64,000 bases of DNA from contig JAGRKV010000029.1 of NCBI GenBank assembly GCA_020442165.1, positions 62,001 to 126,000 on the forward strand, in the 5' to 3' direction. The stretch comes from Hyphomicrobiaceae bacterium. GTDB taxonomy: Bacteria; Pseudomonadota; Alphaproteobacteria; Rhizobiales; Hyphomicrobiaceae. Below the pieces are notes generated by a model. That model was not told the DNA's origin and did not search any database. It saw only the letters and a program-made list of their open reading frames with translations. Shown one piece after another: positions 19,293 through 28,597 of this stretch. The translations under genes were made by a program, and so were the position numbers. The first letter of the stretch is position 1. Each line of letters starts with the position of its first letter.

Positions 19293-19354
19293 GGCTTCTA
19301 CTTCTTCTGCTCCTCCTCGGCGCCCCCGCGCGTGTTTCCAGGATTGCGCCTAAA

Positions 19355-19801
19355 CTATCCGATCCCGCCCGGCTCTGCATCCCGGACCGCTCGCGGCATC
19401 ACGAGTACATCGCACGTCCCTTCGATGTAGACGTGCCCGTCGTCGTCCGTCATCAGGCCTTCAAGCCTCAGAACGTCGCCGCCGAGCCTGCGGACAGGCT
19501 CCATCCCGACAACACGCCACGTCATGATCGCATCGAGCCCTGCGGGCACGGCCCGCTTCAGCTTGTGCGTGAATCGCAGGCCCAGCGCGTCGGTTTCGCG
19601 GGTTGTATGCTCCGCGATGACGGATACAAAGACACCTGTCGAGTGACCAGCCGCCGCGATCAGACCGCCGAAACGGCTCGTTGCTGCCGCTTCGTCGTCG
19701 TGATGCCATGGATTTGTGTCGCCCAGCACCTCCGCCACCGCCTTTATGCGCTCCGCCGAGAACAGGTAGCGTTTGGAAAACGTCTCACCGATGTGATGCA
19801 T
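19355..19801 (-). CDS. MaoC-like hot-dog-fold protein
   Basis: A 148-residue protein of the MaoC/(R)-hydratase hot-dog fold. Marks are FSAERIKAVAEVLGDTNPWH, the hydratase-like Asp-His region, and RFGGLIAAAGHSTGVFVSVI. Members hydrate enoyl-CoA thioesters, but this one has no lipid-metabolism neighbours and the substrate is unknown. It is inserted between cobS and cobT. I chose ATG 19801 (MHHIGETF), since the frame before it opens only with a TTG at 19834 and 11 Pro-rich residues. Confidence 0.78.
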   Translation of the reverse strand: MHHIGETFSKRYLFSAERIKAVAEVLGDTNPWHHDDEAAATSRFGGLIAAAGHSTGVFVSVIAEHTTRETDALGLRFTHKLKRAVPAGLDAIMTWRVVGMEPVRRLGGDVLRLEGLMTDDDGHVYIEGTCDVLVMPRAVRDAEPGGIG

Positions 19802-19892
19802 GGGCTGTTGATCCGGAGGCGGTCGGCCACACAAGGTCTGTGTTGTGGGCGTCGACCGGAAAAGCTCCTTGCGATTGAAGTGCCAGCCAACG

Positions 19893-20897
19893 TCAGCTCA
19901 GCGCCACGTTGGCCGTGCTCTCCGGCAGATCCTTTCCGAACGAGCGCTGATAGAACTCAGCGACCAGCGGCCGCTCCAGCTCATCGCACTTGTTGAGGAA
20001 TGTCAGCCGGAACGCCGTACCCACATCGTTGAAGATCTCCGTGTTCTCCGCCCAGGTCAGCACGGTTCGCGGGCTCATCACCGTTGAGATGTCACCGTTG
20101 ATGAATGCTTGCCGCGTGAGATCGGCCACACGCACCATGTTCGATACGGTCTTGCGCTTCTCATCCGACTTGGCGAACGACTTTGCCTTCGACAGCACAA
20201 TCCCGACTTCGTCGTCGTGCGGCAGATAGTTGAGCGTGACGACGATCGACCAGCGGTCCATCTGGCCCTGGTTGATCTGCTGCGTGCCATGGTAGAGACC
20301 GGACGTGTCGCCAAGGCCGATCGTGTTGGTCGTCGAGAACAGGCGGAACGCGGGATGCGGCCGGATCACCTTCGACTGGTCGAGTAGCGTCAGTTTGCCC
20401 GACACCTCCAGGATGCGCTGGATGACGAACATTACGTCGGGGCGCCCCGCGTCGTACTCGTCGAACACCAGTGCCGTATTGCTCTGCAGCGCGTAGGGCA
20501 GGATGCCCTCGCGGAATTCAGTCACCTGCTGGCCGTCCTTGATGACAATCGCATCCTTGCCGACGAGGTCGATACGGCTGACGTGACTGTCGAGGTTGAC
20601 GCGCACGCACGGCCAGTTGAGCCGCGCGGCCACCTGCTCGATATGCGTCGACTTGCCGGTGCCATGATAACCCTGCACCATGACACGGCGATTGTGCTTG
20701 AACCCGGCAAGGATCGCGAGCGTCACGTCGCGGTTGAAAAGATAGTCTGGGTCAAGGTCGGGAACGTGCTCGTCAGCCTTGGCGTAGGCCGGCACCTCCA
20801 TATCGCTGTCGATGCCGAACACTTGGCGGACAGACACGGTCATGTCGGGAAGACCGGACACGTTCTTGGCGCCCATGGCTTGAGCCTGCTCACGCAT
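19893..20897 (-). CDS. cobS: Aerobic cobaltochelatase subunit CobS
   Basis: A 334-residue AAA+ ATPase. Walker A GYHGTGKS at residues 76-83, Walker B LVFDEYD at 143-149, and the CobS-specific [19 protein letters not shown] and [14 protein letters not shown]. The N-terminal [15 protein letters not shown] is characteristic of CobS. It partners CobT in ATP-driven cobalt insertion in B12 synthesis. Upstream on the same strand is the J-domain gene; bolA is divergent from that. This cluster is a common alphaproteobacterial arrangement. Confidence 0.95.
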   Translation of the reverse strand: MREQAQAMGAKNVSGLPDMTVSVRQVFGIDSDMEVPAYAKADEHVPDLDPDYLFNRDVTLAILAGFKHNRRVMVQGYHGTGKSTHIEQVAARLNWPCVRVNLDSHVSRIDLVGKDAIVIKDGQQVTEFREGILPYALQSNTALVFDEYDAGRPDVMFVIQRILEVSGKLTLLDQSKVIRPHPAFRLFSTTNTIGLGDTSGLYHGTQQINQGQMDRWSIVVTLNYLPHDDEVGIVLSKAKSFAKSDEKRKTVSNMVRVADLTRQAFINGDISTVMSPRTVLTWAENTEIFNDVGTAFRLTFLNKCDELERPLVAEFYQRSFGKDLPESTANVALS

Positions 20898-20992
20898 TTT
20901 GCTTGTTCTTTTCCGGATCGCGTTGCCGAACGACTATCTCCGCGCTCCCGGCGATCTGTGCGGAGCGCTTTAGACGAGATTTCGAGCCGTCC

Positions 20993-21631
20993 TCAGACGA
21001 GCCCAACCTGCTTCAAATAATTATAAGCTTGGATGATCTCGCGCAACTTCTCCTCCGACCGGCGGTCGCCGCCATTGGCGTCGGGATGATGAAGCTTGAC
21101 CAGTTCCTTGAAGCGCGACTTGATCTCGGCCTTGTCGGCTTCCGGGCGCAAATCCAGCGCCACGAACGCCTTCTTTTCCAGCGGACGGAGCTGCCGGCGC
21201 GGCTTCGCATCCCCAGTCCCGCCGGCACCGCCACGGCGCTGAAAGACACCGTGAGGATCGCGAATCCGGGTCTTTGGGCCGATACGGTCGGCGTAGGCGG
21301 CCTGGTCGATGCCCGGCGCCGAACCGTTGGCTCCCACCTTCCAGGTCGGCCTGTGCCCGGTCACGGCATCCTTGAGAAACTCAGCCACTTCGCCATCCGA
21401 CATTCCGTCGAAATAATTGTAGGATGCGTTGTAGCGCCGCACGTGTTCGAGGCAGAAGTGATAGTACTGGTTGTCCTTGCCGCGGCCCTTGGGCGCCTTG
21501 TGCTCGGCCTTCTCGTCACAGCCCTTCCACTGGCAGACAGGCAGACGCGACCGCTGATCCCGCTCACGCTCCTCGCGTTCGCGCCGCGGCGCCACCCGGA
21601 TGCTGTCGAAGTACTTGGAATTGAGCTTCAT
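20993..21631 (-). CDS. J-domain protein (DnaJ family) with C-terminal J domain
   Basis: A 212-residue co-chaperone-like protein with the J domain at the C-terminus: FVALDLRPEADKAEIKSRF, then the Hsp70-activating HPD in LHHPDANGGD, and LREIIQAYNYL. The N-terminal part carries Cys/His residues (VCQWKGCDEKAEHKAP and YYHFCLEHVRRYN), which could bind a metal. It lies upstream of cobS on the same strand and divergent from bolA. It could assist Hsp70 in maturation of a neighbour product; that is inference. Confidence 0.88.
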   Translation of the reverse strand: MKLNSKYFDSIRVAPRREREERERDQRSRLPVCQWKGCDEKAEHKAPKGRGKDNQYYHFCLEHVRRYNASYNYFDGMSDGEVAEFLKDAVTGHRPTWKVGANGSAPGIDQAAYADRIGPKTRIRDPHGVFQRRGGAGGTGDAKPRRQLRPLEKKAFVALDLRPEADKAEIKSRFKELVKLHHPDANGGDRRSEEKLREIIQAYNYLKQVGLV

Positions 21632-21762
21632 GATCGCCAGATTATGATATCGGGGCGAGGCATAGACAAGGCACGCCTTAGCCGCATTGCGTATTTCTCA
21701 TACGACTGCGGCAGTACGGACCAACCATTTGCACTAGCACGCTCAAGATGAGAGGACTGTTA

Positions 21763-22038
21763 ATGTCGGCTGAAGCACGCATGCGGGAAAAACTGATGGT
21801 CGGTCTGACGCCGAGCCGCCTTGACATCATCAACGAGTCAGAGATGCACGCCGGTCATCGCAGTTCGCCCGGCACCGGAGAAAGCCACTTCCGCATTCTT
21901 ATCATCTCCGACGCATTTTCCGGCAAATCCAGGGTCGACCGCCACCGCATGGTCAACGAACTTCTGGCCGATGAGTTGCAGGGCCGCATCCATGCGCTTG
22001 CATTGAACACTTACGCACCCGGCGAAAGCGTCGCCTGA
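21763..22038 (+). CDS. bolA: BolA family protein
   Basis: A 91-residue BolA. The class marks are visible: LDIINESEMHAGH, GESHFRILIISDAFSGKSRV, DRHRMVNELLADEL and IHALALNTYAP. BolA proteins work with monothiol glutaredoxins in iron-sulfur trafficking, and in some bacteria in morphology. ATG 21763 follows GAGAGGA, so it is preferred to ATG 21748, five codons upstream. It is divergent from the J-domain gene and followed by a strong hairpin. Confidence 0.92.
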   Translation: MSAEARMREKLMVGLTPSRLDIINESEMHAGHRSSPGTGESHFRILIISDAFSGKSRVDRHRMVNELLADELQGRIHALALNTYAPGESVA

Positions 22039-22104
22039 AATGACGCCAGACGGCTGGCGATACCGTTGCATCGGCCCTTCACCCATTACCCCTTCGCAAA
22101 CGAA

Positions 22105-22134
22105 TTCGCCCCGGATCCAAAGATCCGAGGCGAA
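22105..22134. terminator. Strong hairpin after bolA
   Basis: TTCGCCCCGGATC (22105-22117), loop CAAA, GATCCGAGGCGAA (22122-22134): 13 positions with a single non-Watson-Crick pair. It lies between convergent bolA and a small exported protein gene. No long T-run follows on either strand. Confidence 0.65.
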
Positions 22135-22164
22135 CTCAATTGAAGCAGATTTAGCGCCTGCCTA

Positions 22165-22431
22165 TCACCAGCAGCGGCGCACCCAGCGGCAATGCCGGTG
22201 ACCGTACCTACGCCAGCACTTGCGCACGAGGCGGCAATGGTGGCGGTGCCGCCAGTGGCGGCGATAATGAACCTGATCTACCACACCTGCGCTGGACGAC
22301 TGGATGGCCTGCATCATGCCGGAAACGGACGATGCGGGCGCAGCAGCCGCGGAGGTCGATGCCAACGGTGCTGCCAGCATGCAAAATGCGAGAGCTGCAC
22401 CTGCTGCAGCGAACTTGGAAGTCTTCGTCAT
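22165..22431 (-). CDS. Small exported Cys/His/Arg/Trp-rich protein with a tandem motif
   Basis: An 88-residue protein. Residues 1-31 form a signal peptide (FAAAGAALAFCMLAAPLAS, AAAAPA). The mature tail (residues 55-88) is extremely rich in His, Arg, Cys and Trp and carries two copies of a short motif: H-x-H-H-CRLVRKCW and G-H-R-H-CRWVRRCW, with Cys pairs 66/72 and 81/87 each spaced six apart. This suggests metal binding or paired disulfides, but no function is known to me. ATG 22431 starts the signal peptide; ATG 22461 is in frame upstream. 251 bases of DNA without a gene lie upstream. Confidence 0.7.
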   Translation of the reverse strand: MTKTSKFAAAGAALAFCMLAAPLASTSAAAAPASSVSGMMQAIQSSSAGVVDQVHYRRHWRHRHHCRLVRKCWRRYGHRHCRWVRRCW

Positions 22432-22682
22432 TACAAATATTCCTCCAGAACTGTTGGACAAGCCCCGGCCATGATCCTTGGCTTCATTTGTGATCCACCT
22501 TCCACGTACTCAAATGACGCCTGGGTGGAACTTGGGCGATCGCGCGGTGAAAGGCAGCCGAGCGACTTACACTAGATGATACCCCCCAACATGAACACCC
22601 GATGAATTGCCATCAGGCAACTTGGCTCAAATGCCATGCGGGCATAAGCAAACTTCGGAGCAAATTTCGGCACCAGAAAATC

Positions 22683-23987
22683 TCAGTGAGCTGCACTCTC
22701 GCCCATCGCTGCGGTTTCCACGGCGGCGACAGGCTTGACGCGGACCGCAGTGATCTTGTTCCGGCTCTTGCGGAGAATTTCGAAGCGGTAACCATAGAAG
22801 GTGAAAGCCTGACCCGGCTCTGGAATTGTTTGCGCCTCGTGGATGACAAGACCAGCGATCGTTGTCGCCTCCGCATCGGGCAGGTTCCAGTCCATGTGGC
22901 GATTGAGATCGCGAATCGGCACCGTGCCATCGACATTAACGGTCCCGTCGGCTTGTGGCCGGATCGCGGCTTCATGAACGTCGTGCTCATCGGCAATCTG
23001 ACCGACGATCTCTTCGAGAATATCTTCTAGCGTGATGAGACCCTGCACTTCGCCGTACTCATCGACCACAAGCGCCATCTGCTGCTTCTGCTTGAGGAAT
23101 TGATTGAGCTGATCCTTCACACTCGTGGCATCGGGCACGAACCACGGCTTGGTGGCAAAGCTCAGAATGTCGAGATTATCGACGTCCCACTCGGCATCCG
23201 ACAAGGCTGCGAGCAGGTCCTTGGTGTGGAGCACCGCGACAATGTTCTCCGGCTCCTCTCGCCACAAGGGTATCCGCGTATACTGCGTCTTCAGCACGTC
23301 CTGCACGATGCGCGCAGGCGGCTCCTCCGCGTTGACGGTTTCCATCTTGGTGCGATGGACCATGATGTCCTCGACCTTGAGATCGCCAAGATCAAGCACA
23401 CCGCCGAGCATGTGCGCATCGTGACGCGCCACCGCGCCTTCCTTGGTCTGCAGCTCGATGGTGCCGCGAATCTCATCGTGCGCGGCTAGGATGTTGGCCG
23501 CATCGTCCTTTCTCGTCGGCGTCAACTTCAGCACCAGCTTAACAATCGCTTCGATCAGGAACACCGCGGGCCTCAGTGCGATAATCAAGGCCTGCATCAC
23601 CGGCGCCACGGCCAGCGCGATACGGTCGGGAAAGGCGATCGCATAGGTCTTGGGCAGCACTTCGGAGAAGATGACAACCAGAACCGTCATAGCGATCGTT
23701 GCATAGGCGACACCGACATCGCCGAACAGGCGGATGAGCAGGCTCGTCGTCAGTGCCGAGGCCAGGATGTTGACGAGGTTGTTGCCGAGCAGAACCGTGC
23801 CGATCACACGCTCAGGTTCTTCGAGCAGGCCATTGGCCCGTTTCGCCTTCTCGTTGCCCTCCAGTTCGAGCGCATGCAGCCGCGCGCGGGACGCAGCCGT
23901 CAATGCCGTTTCCGAACCGGAGAAGAAAGCCGACATGCCAAGCAGGACGATGACGGCAAGGAGGGTCAGGAGAATTTCGAGAGACAT
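22683..23987 (-). CDS. Hemolysin C/CorC-family membrane protein (CNNM-like, CBS pair)
   Basis: A 434-residue protein: N-terminal DUF21 membrane domain with SAFFSGSETALTAASRARLH and EVLPKTYA, two CBS domains (VEDIMVHRTKMETV; MALVVDEYGEVQGLITLEDILEEIVG) and a C-terminal CorC_HlyC domain (FTFYGYRFEILRKSRNKI). The family is thought to move Mg or Co ions out of the cell; toxin activity is not implied. ATG 23987 is the conserved start; an open frame extends to 24179 but that stretch covers the intergenic repeat and is not coding. aroB and aroK lie upstream on the same strand, a common block in this group. Confidence 0.9.
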   Translation of the reverse strand: MSLEILLTLLAVIVLLGMSAFFSGSETALTAASRARLHALELEGNEKAKRANGLLEEPERVIGTVLLGNNLVNILASALTTSLLIRLFGDVGVAYATIAMTVLVVIFSEVLPKTYAIAFPDRIALAVAPVMQALIIALRPAVFLIEAIVKLVLKLTPTRKDDAANILAAHDEIRGTIELQTKEGAVARHDAHMLGGVLDLGDLKVEDIMVHRTKMETVNAEEPPARIVQDVLKTQYTRIPLWREEPENIVAVLHTKDLLAALSDAEWDVDNLDILSFATKPWFVPDATSVKDQLNQFLKQKQQMALVVDEYGEVQGLITLEDILEEIVGQIADEHDVHEAAIRPQADGTVNVDGTVPIRDLNRHMDWNLPDAEATTIAGLVIHEAQTIPEPGQAFTFYGYRFEILRKSRNKITAVRVKPVAAVETAAMGESAAH

Positions 23988-24073
23988 GGCTCGTTCGTGT
24001 GGTTGCAGTTGTACGTGTTGTCGGCGCGCGGCCGGCATAAACCCATTGGGCAGAGCGCCGCTCTGGCACCCTA

Positions 24074-24174
24074 GGGCATGTTTAGCTGAAGTGAGTAACG
24101 GTTCAGCGTGAATGACATGCCCATAACAAAAGCATGGAGCGCCTTCCCGATTCCATCGAAAATGAACGCGCTCC
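24074..24174. repeat. Two-hairpin intergenic palindromic repeat, copy B
   Basis: Stem one: GGGCATGT (24074-24081) with ACATGCCC (24115-24122). Stem two: GGAGCGC (24136-24142) with GCGCTCC (24168-24174). Same layout as the copy at 1012-1112. Compared with that copy, GAGCATGT/ACATGCTC has become GGGCATGT/ACATGCCC and AGAGCGC/GCGCTCT has become GGAGCGC/GCGCTCC, each a paired change that keeps the stem. It lies between aroB and the CorC-type gene. Confidence 0.8.
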
Positions 24175-24281
24175 AGCACAGGCTAGCCGCAGCAGAGGTT
24201 GACTCAGCCTGATCGTGGTTGGCAACCCGCTGCGCACGGGAATGCGGCATTAGGCATGGCTTAAAGCGCGCGAGCCGGCCG

Positions 24282-25430
24282 TTAGCGCGTACCGGCAATT
24301 TCCCGCGCCAGGAAGGCCCGCACATCCGCCTCCTCCACGTCGCGCGTCACGAACGCCTCGCCAATCCCGCGCGCAAGAATGAAGGTCAGCCGCCCCTGCC
24401 GGACCTTCTTGTCCTGCGCCATCAGCCGCATCAGTTCGTCAGCGTCAGCGCGCCCACCTGGAATTTCTCCAATCCGGGTGGGCAGTCCAACCTCGGCCAG
24501 ATGCTTCGCGACCCGAGCCGCCGTGCCCTTCGCGCACAGACCCTGCTCCTCTGAGAACCTGAAGGCGAGGCACATGCCGACCGCCACGCCTTCACCATGC
24601 AGCAGCCTGTCGGAATATCCCGCCCAGGCTTCGAGCGCATGGCCGAACGTGTGGCCGAGATTGAGCAGCGCGCGATCGCCCGCCTCTTTCTCGTCACGCA
24701 CGACGACATCCGATTTGGCCTGCACACTCGTCTCGATGGCGTGAGTAAGCGCCGACACATCGTTGCCGAAAACGCTGCGCCAGCTCGCCTCCAGCCATGA
24801 GAAAAACTTCTCGTCCCAGATGAGCCCGTACTTTGCCACCTCGGCATAGCCTGCCCGCATCTGCCGCACCGGAAGCGTGGAAAGCACATCGGTATCGGCA
24901 AGCACCAGGCTCGGCTGATGGAATGTACCGATCAGGTTCTTGCCCTGCGGCGTGTTGATGCCCGTCTTGCCGCCGACCGACGAATCGACCTGCGCCAGCA
25001 GTGACGTTGGAATTTGCACAAAGCGCACTCCGCGCCGCAGGATCGAAGCTGCAAAGCCGGCCAGGTCTCCGATGACACCACCACCAAACGCGATGATGAG
25101 ATCGCCGCGCTCAAGCCCCATCGACAGCAGTTTTTCAGTAAGTGGCGCCAGCTGGCCGTAGCATTTGGTCGCCTCGCCAGCCGGCAGAACAACCGAGCCC
25201 AGCAGCCGGCCGTCGGCGCCTAGGCTGCGCTCGAGCGTGGCGAGATGGAAGTGCGCGACATTCTCGTCGGTCACGATGCCGTAACGCGCCTGCCCCAGGC
25301 GCTGCGGAATGATACGCCCGGCCTGCTGCAACAACCCCGGACCGATCAGCACCTCGTAGGCGCGATCGCCCAGCGGCACGGGAACAGCGCGTGCTGCTGT
25401 TGCTGCAGGGGCATTCGTCAGGGTCGGCAT
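24282..25430 (-). CDS. aroB: 3-dehydroquinate synthase
   Basis: A 382-residue AroB, second enzyme of the shikimate pathway, converting DAHP to 3-dehydroquinate with NAD and a divalent metal. Family segments: YGIVTDENVAHFH, the nucleotide site FGGGVIGDLAGFAAS, QIPTSLLAQVDSSVGGKTGIN, and zinc-ligand regions YAEVAKYGLI and LNLGHTFGHALE with HGEGVAVGM. It follows aroK on the same strand with a 50-base gap, so the two shikimate genes are probably one transcript. Confidence 0.96.
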   Translation of the reverse strand: MPTLTNAPAATAARAVPVPLGDRAYEVLIGPGLLQQAGRIIPQRLGQARYGIVTDENVAHFHLATLERSLGADGRLLGSVVLPAGEATKCYGQLAPLTEKLLSMGLERGDLIIAFGGGVIGDLAGFAASILRRGVRFVQIPTSLLAQVDSSVGGKTGINTPQGKNLIGTFHQPSLVLADTDVLSTLPVRQMRAGYAEVAKYGLIWDEKFFSWLEASWRSVFGNDVSALTHAIETSVQAKSDVVVRDEKEAGDRALLNLGHTFGHALEAWAGYSDRLLHGEGVAVGMCLAFRFSEEQGLCAKGTAARVAKHLAEVGLPTRIGEIPGGRADADELMRLMAQDKKVRQGRLTFILARGIGEAFVTRDVEEADVRAFLAREIAGTR

Positions 25431-25480
25431 GGGCTTGTAACTTTCATTCGCTGCTCATGTTGCGTGAGCACCTGCTCCTA

Positions 25481-26092
25481 TCAGACGGGCGGCCCACGTT
25501 CCAGTCGCTCGCTCGCAAGCAGGGCCGCGATAATCTCGCCAACGATGACGTCATGCGGCACATCGCGGCTCTCCACGATCACATCGGCGATCGCGTAGAC
25601 GGGATAGCGCTGCGACATCAGCTGGCGCATCACACCTTCTGGATCACCGGTCTGGAGCAGGGGGCGCGTGTTGCGTCGCGAGACCCGCCGCATCAGCACC
25701 CGCAAATCGGCCCGCAGCCATACCGATATCCCATTTGCTGCAACGGCCTGCCGTGTCGCCTCGTTCATGAAGGCGCCGCCACCAGTCGCAAGCACTTGCG
25801 GTCCATTTCCAAGCAGCCGCGCGATCACCTTCGCCTCGCGGTCGCGGAAGTGCGCTTCGCCATACTGTGCAAAGATGTCTGAAATCGACATCCCCGCCAC
25901 GCGCTCGATCTCCTCGTCTGCATCCACGAACGGCAACGACAATTTGTTTGCAAGCCGCCGTCCTATTGCCGACTTGCCGCATCCCATGAGGCCGATGAGC
26001 ACCAACGAACGCTTGCCCAGGCTCTTCGCGACCGCCTCTGCTTGCTGAATATCGCGCTTCGTCTTCTTTCGACCAAATGACAGACGAATCAT
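25481..26092 (-). CDS. aroK: Shikimate kinase
   Basis: A 203-residue shikimate kinase. Walker A GLMGCGKS at residues 34-41, shikimate-binding DADEEIE and FRDREAK, GGGAFM, and the lid region with RRNTRPLL. The frame is open upstream to 26530, but ATG 26092 gives the family length. About 30 residues precede the P-loop strand, a short N-terminal extension common in this group. It is divergent from the small membrane-protein gene that heads the xerD unit. Confidence 0.94.
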   Translation of the reverse strand: MIRLSFGRKKTKRDIQQAEAVAKSLGKRSLVLIGLMGCGKSAIGRRLANKLSLPFVDADEEIERVAGMSISDIFAQYGEAHFRDREAKVIARLLGNGPQVLATGGGAFMNEATRQAVAANGISVWLRADLRVLMRRVSRRNTRPLLQTGDPEGVMRQLMSQRYPVYAIADVIVESRDVPHDVIVGEIIAALLASERLERGPPV

Positions 26093-26299
26093 GGCAGAGC
26101 CTTGATATGGCGTTGCGTTCCGCCTTGGTCGCCGCACGGCGCAGTCGCTGAACCGCGGTGCATTTCCGCTGGCTGCAAAGGCGGCGGTAGCGGCAATTTC
26201 AACACGTTGGCGACTCCGGATTTTTGAATTGCAGCAGGTTGGGGACATAATGGCGCCACCAACCGACGACACATAGCAGCAAGGAGCGCTTGAGCCAAA

Positions 26300-26446
26300 A
26301 TGCCTAGTCTGATCCGGTTCCTTCTTGTGACAGGAATTCTCTGTGCTGGCATCTTCGGTGGCTTGTACGTCGCAGCAGTCTATTACGAGCCGCAACAACA
26401 AGAGGTCTCCAGTTCCGTGCCCGGCGTCTCCCTGCGCCGCCAATAG
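26300..26446 (+). CDS. 48-residue single-span membrane protein upstream of the xerD unit
   Basis: A small gene of 48 codons: one hydrophobic helix (about residues 4-29, LIRFLLVTGILCAGIFGGLY) followed by a polar tail YYEPQQQEV and a basic end. Similar 45-50 residue proteins with the same form, ending EP(R/Q)(Q/E), are found upstream of xerD in rhizobia as I recall, sometimes mis-annotated as histidine kinase. The function is unknown. AAGGAG lies at 26281-26286, 13 bases before the ATG, a little far. It is divergent from aroK, and the next large gene begins 39 bases downstream. Confidence 0.65.
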   Translation: MPSLIRFLLVTGILCAGIFGGLYVAAVYYEPQQQEVSSSVPGVSLRRQ

Positions 26447-26485
26447 CGCTGCCGGTTGGCGTCCCGATCTGGCACCGGAACCAGC

Positions 26486-28585
26486 ATGATCGCGAAACAG
26501 ATGCGCAATCCAAGCCTGCCAAGCCGCCACGGCAATGTAATCAGAGCTCTGATTTCAGGATCGATGCGGGCCTTGCTGCTGACCGCAGCCGCCCCGGTCG
26601 GAACCGGCATTGCCTTTGCGCAGGACAGCTGGAGCCCATTCAATCAACTTGAAACGAACCGCTGGGAACGTCGTTCAACCCGGGATAACCGTGGCCAGGA
26701 GAGCAGCCCCCAAGCGCCAGCTGCCGAGCCTGCCGGCCAGCAATCGGGCCAGGCCGCAGGCGGGCAGGCTTATGCGCCAACGCCCCAGCCCAACACCTCG
26801 AATGGTCCGCAGACATATTATCCCCCGTCGAACCAGGCCAGCCGCAATCCGTCCTACGGCAGCGAAACGCCGCCCCGTTCTCAGCCGGTGGACCGTGCCC
26901 CGCCAACCGCCGAGCTGCGCCCCGCCGCGACGGCGCCAGCCGTACCCCAACCCGAACCACCAAGCCTCGTCCCTGGCACGATACAGCGTGGCGAATTAAG
27001 CCCGATCATGTCCACCGACGGCTCGGCCCTGCCGTATGAGCTGTGGCGCGGGCTCGACCTGCCGACCATCGAGAAACTGATGGTCTCGCTGACGATCCCG
27101 CCACGCTCCCCGGCCTTGCACGACCTCTGGCGGCGCCTCATCGTTGCCGACGTTCAGGCCCCGCAGAATTCGGGCGGCAGCGCTCATTTCGAGGCGCTGC
27201 GACTGGAAGCGATGTATCGCTCAGGCCTTCTCGCCGATATCCGCGAAGCGCTGGCCCACCGCAGGCCGGGCGAGCCTGCGCCGATGATAGCCCTGATGCT
27301 GGCGCGCAGCGACATTGCCATGGGCCGCCGCGAACCCGGCTGCGAGGCCGCCCGGCAGATGTCGAACATAAAGGCCGACATTCCGCAATCATTGCGCGGC
27401 GAAGCTATACTCGTCGCTGGCTACTGCGCCGCCGCGCGCGGGGACAAGGCAGCAGCGGGCCTCCTGGCCGAGCTGGCCCGCGAGGAAGGCTTGAAAACGT
27501 CACCAGGACTGGCCGCACTTGATGCCGTGGCCTTGGGCGTGAAGACAGATCTTTCGCTGCCGCAAGGCCAACAGCTCTCTCTGATTGACTATCGCATTCT
27601 GGAGCTTGGCGGCGCGACCCCACCGCCAGCGGATCTCATCAAGGTATCGACACCGCCACTCCTCGTAGCAATCGCAGATGACGCCGCCGCCACCAACGAG
27701 CTTCGGCTCCAGGCAGGCGAAGCCGCAGCGAAAATCAACGCCATCGATGCAAAAGCCTTGGCTCAACTCTACCGCACGGCAAACGGCAAGCTGGCAGCCG
27801 CCAACACCGCCGTTCAATCAGCCGCCACCACCGCAGCAGGAGGCGGCGATACCGCGCAGCGCCGCGCCATGCTTTACGCCTCAGCAGAAAGCGAGCGCAC
27901 GCCGTTCAAGAAGGTGCGCTTGATCCGTGGCTTCCTGGACAGTTGCAAGCACACGGGGCTCTATATGCCCGGACTAGCCATCGCGGCTGGACTGACGGAT
28001 GGCATCGGCCTCGTTCCGGAAATCGGCTGGTTTGCGGAAACGGCAATTGAAGCCAATCTCGCAGCGGGCAACTACGAGCGTGCGCGCATGTGGACCAAAT
28101 TCGCTGGCAGCCTCGACAACGGTAGGAACGGCGGGCTGGAACACTGGATGGCGCTCATCGACATCGCCGATCCAGACTTCCCCGAGGGCCGTGGGCAAAG
28201 TCTGGCGACCGTCGAGAGGCTGGCGCTCTCTGGCCGTTTCAACTCCGACCTGCTGCACAGGTTGGCGACCGTGCTCGACGCGCTTGAATACAACGTGCCC
28301 ATTCCCTTGTGGGAAGCCGCCAGCCGCACCCCGCAGCCCGCCGCCGGACACCTGCCGGAAACGGGCGTGCTGCCCCAGTTGCAGGATGCCTCCAAGAAGC
28401 GGGAATTCGGCCGCACCGTGCTCTTGGCCATGCAGACACTTGGGCCCGATGGCGCCGATGGTGCCCACATGATCGCGCTTAGCGATTCGATCAGGGCCTT
28501 GAAGCGCGCCGGCCTCGAAAAGGACGCCCGCCACCTGGGGCTCGAAGCGCTGCTGTCGGCCTGGCCGCGAACCATCTCCAACTGA
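26486..28585 (+). CDS. Large exported protein of unknown function upstream of xerD
   Basis: About 699 residues. A signal peptide (RALLLTAAAPVGTGIAFAQ) is followed by a low-complexity Pro/Gln/Ser/Thr linker over about residues 45-165, then roughly 500 residues that read as alpha-helical with repeated short helix-turn-helix units (AREEGLKTSPGLAALDAV, TLGPDGADGAHMIALSDSI). No catalytic motif is evident and I do not recognise the family; a helical scaffold is possible. ATG 26486 is chosen; a TTG at 26456 is also in frame. xerD starts 12 bases after its stop, so the two are probably cotranscribed. Confidence 0.75.
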   Translation: MIAKQMRNPSLPSRHGNVIRALISGSMRALLLTAAAPVGTGIAFAQDSWSPFNQLETNRWERRSTRDNRGQESSPQAPAAEPAGQQSGQAAGGQAYAPTPQPNTSNGPQTYYPPSNQASRNPSYGSETPPRSQPVDRAPPTAELRPAATAPAVPQPEPPSLVPGTIQRGELSPIMSTDGSALPYELWRGLDLPTIEKLMVSLTIPPRSPALHDLWRRLIVADVQAPQNSGGSAHFEALRLEAMYRSGLLADIREALAHRRPGEPAPMIALMLARSDIAMGRREPGCEAARQMSNIKADIPQSLRGEAILVAGYCAAARGDKAAAGLLAELAREEGLKTSPGLAALDAVALGVKTDLSLPQGQQLSLIDYRILELGGATPPPADLIKVSTPPLLVAIADDAAATNELRLQAGEAAAKINAIDAKALAQLYRTANGKLAAANTAVQSAATTAAGGGDTAQRRAMLYASAESERTPFKKVRLIRGFLDSCKHTGLYMPGLAIAAGLTDGIGLVPEIGWFAETAIEANLAAGNYERARMWTKFAGSLDNGRNGGLEHWMALIDIADPDFPEGRGQSLATVERLALSGRFNSDLLHRLATVLDALEYNVPIPLWEAASRTPQPAAGHLPETGVLPQLQDASKKREFGRTVLLAMQTLGPDGADGAHMIALSDSIRALKRAGLEKDARHLGLEALLSAWPRTISN

Positions 28586-28597
28586 GCCGGAGGCGGG

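Noticed and set aside
15934..22164. Cobalamin riboswitch near cobS/cobT
   Set aside because: I looked for the conserved B12-box and found none in the intergenic parts.
22683..23987. Hemolysin toxin
   Set aside because: The hemolysin name is historical; domains are DUF21, CBS pair and CorC_HlyC, an ion-transport type.
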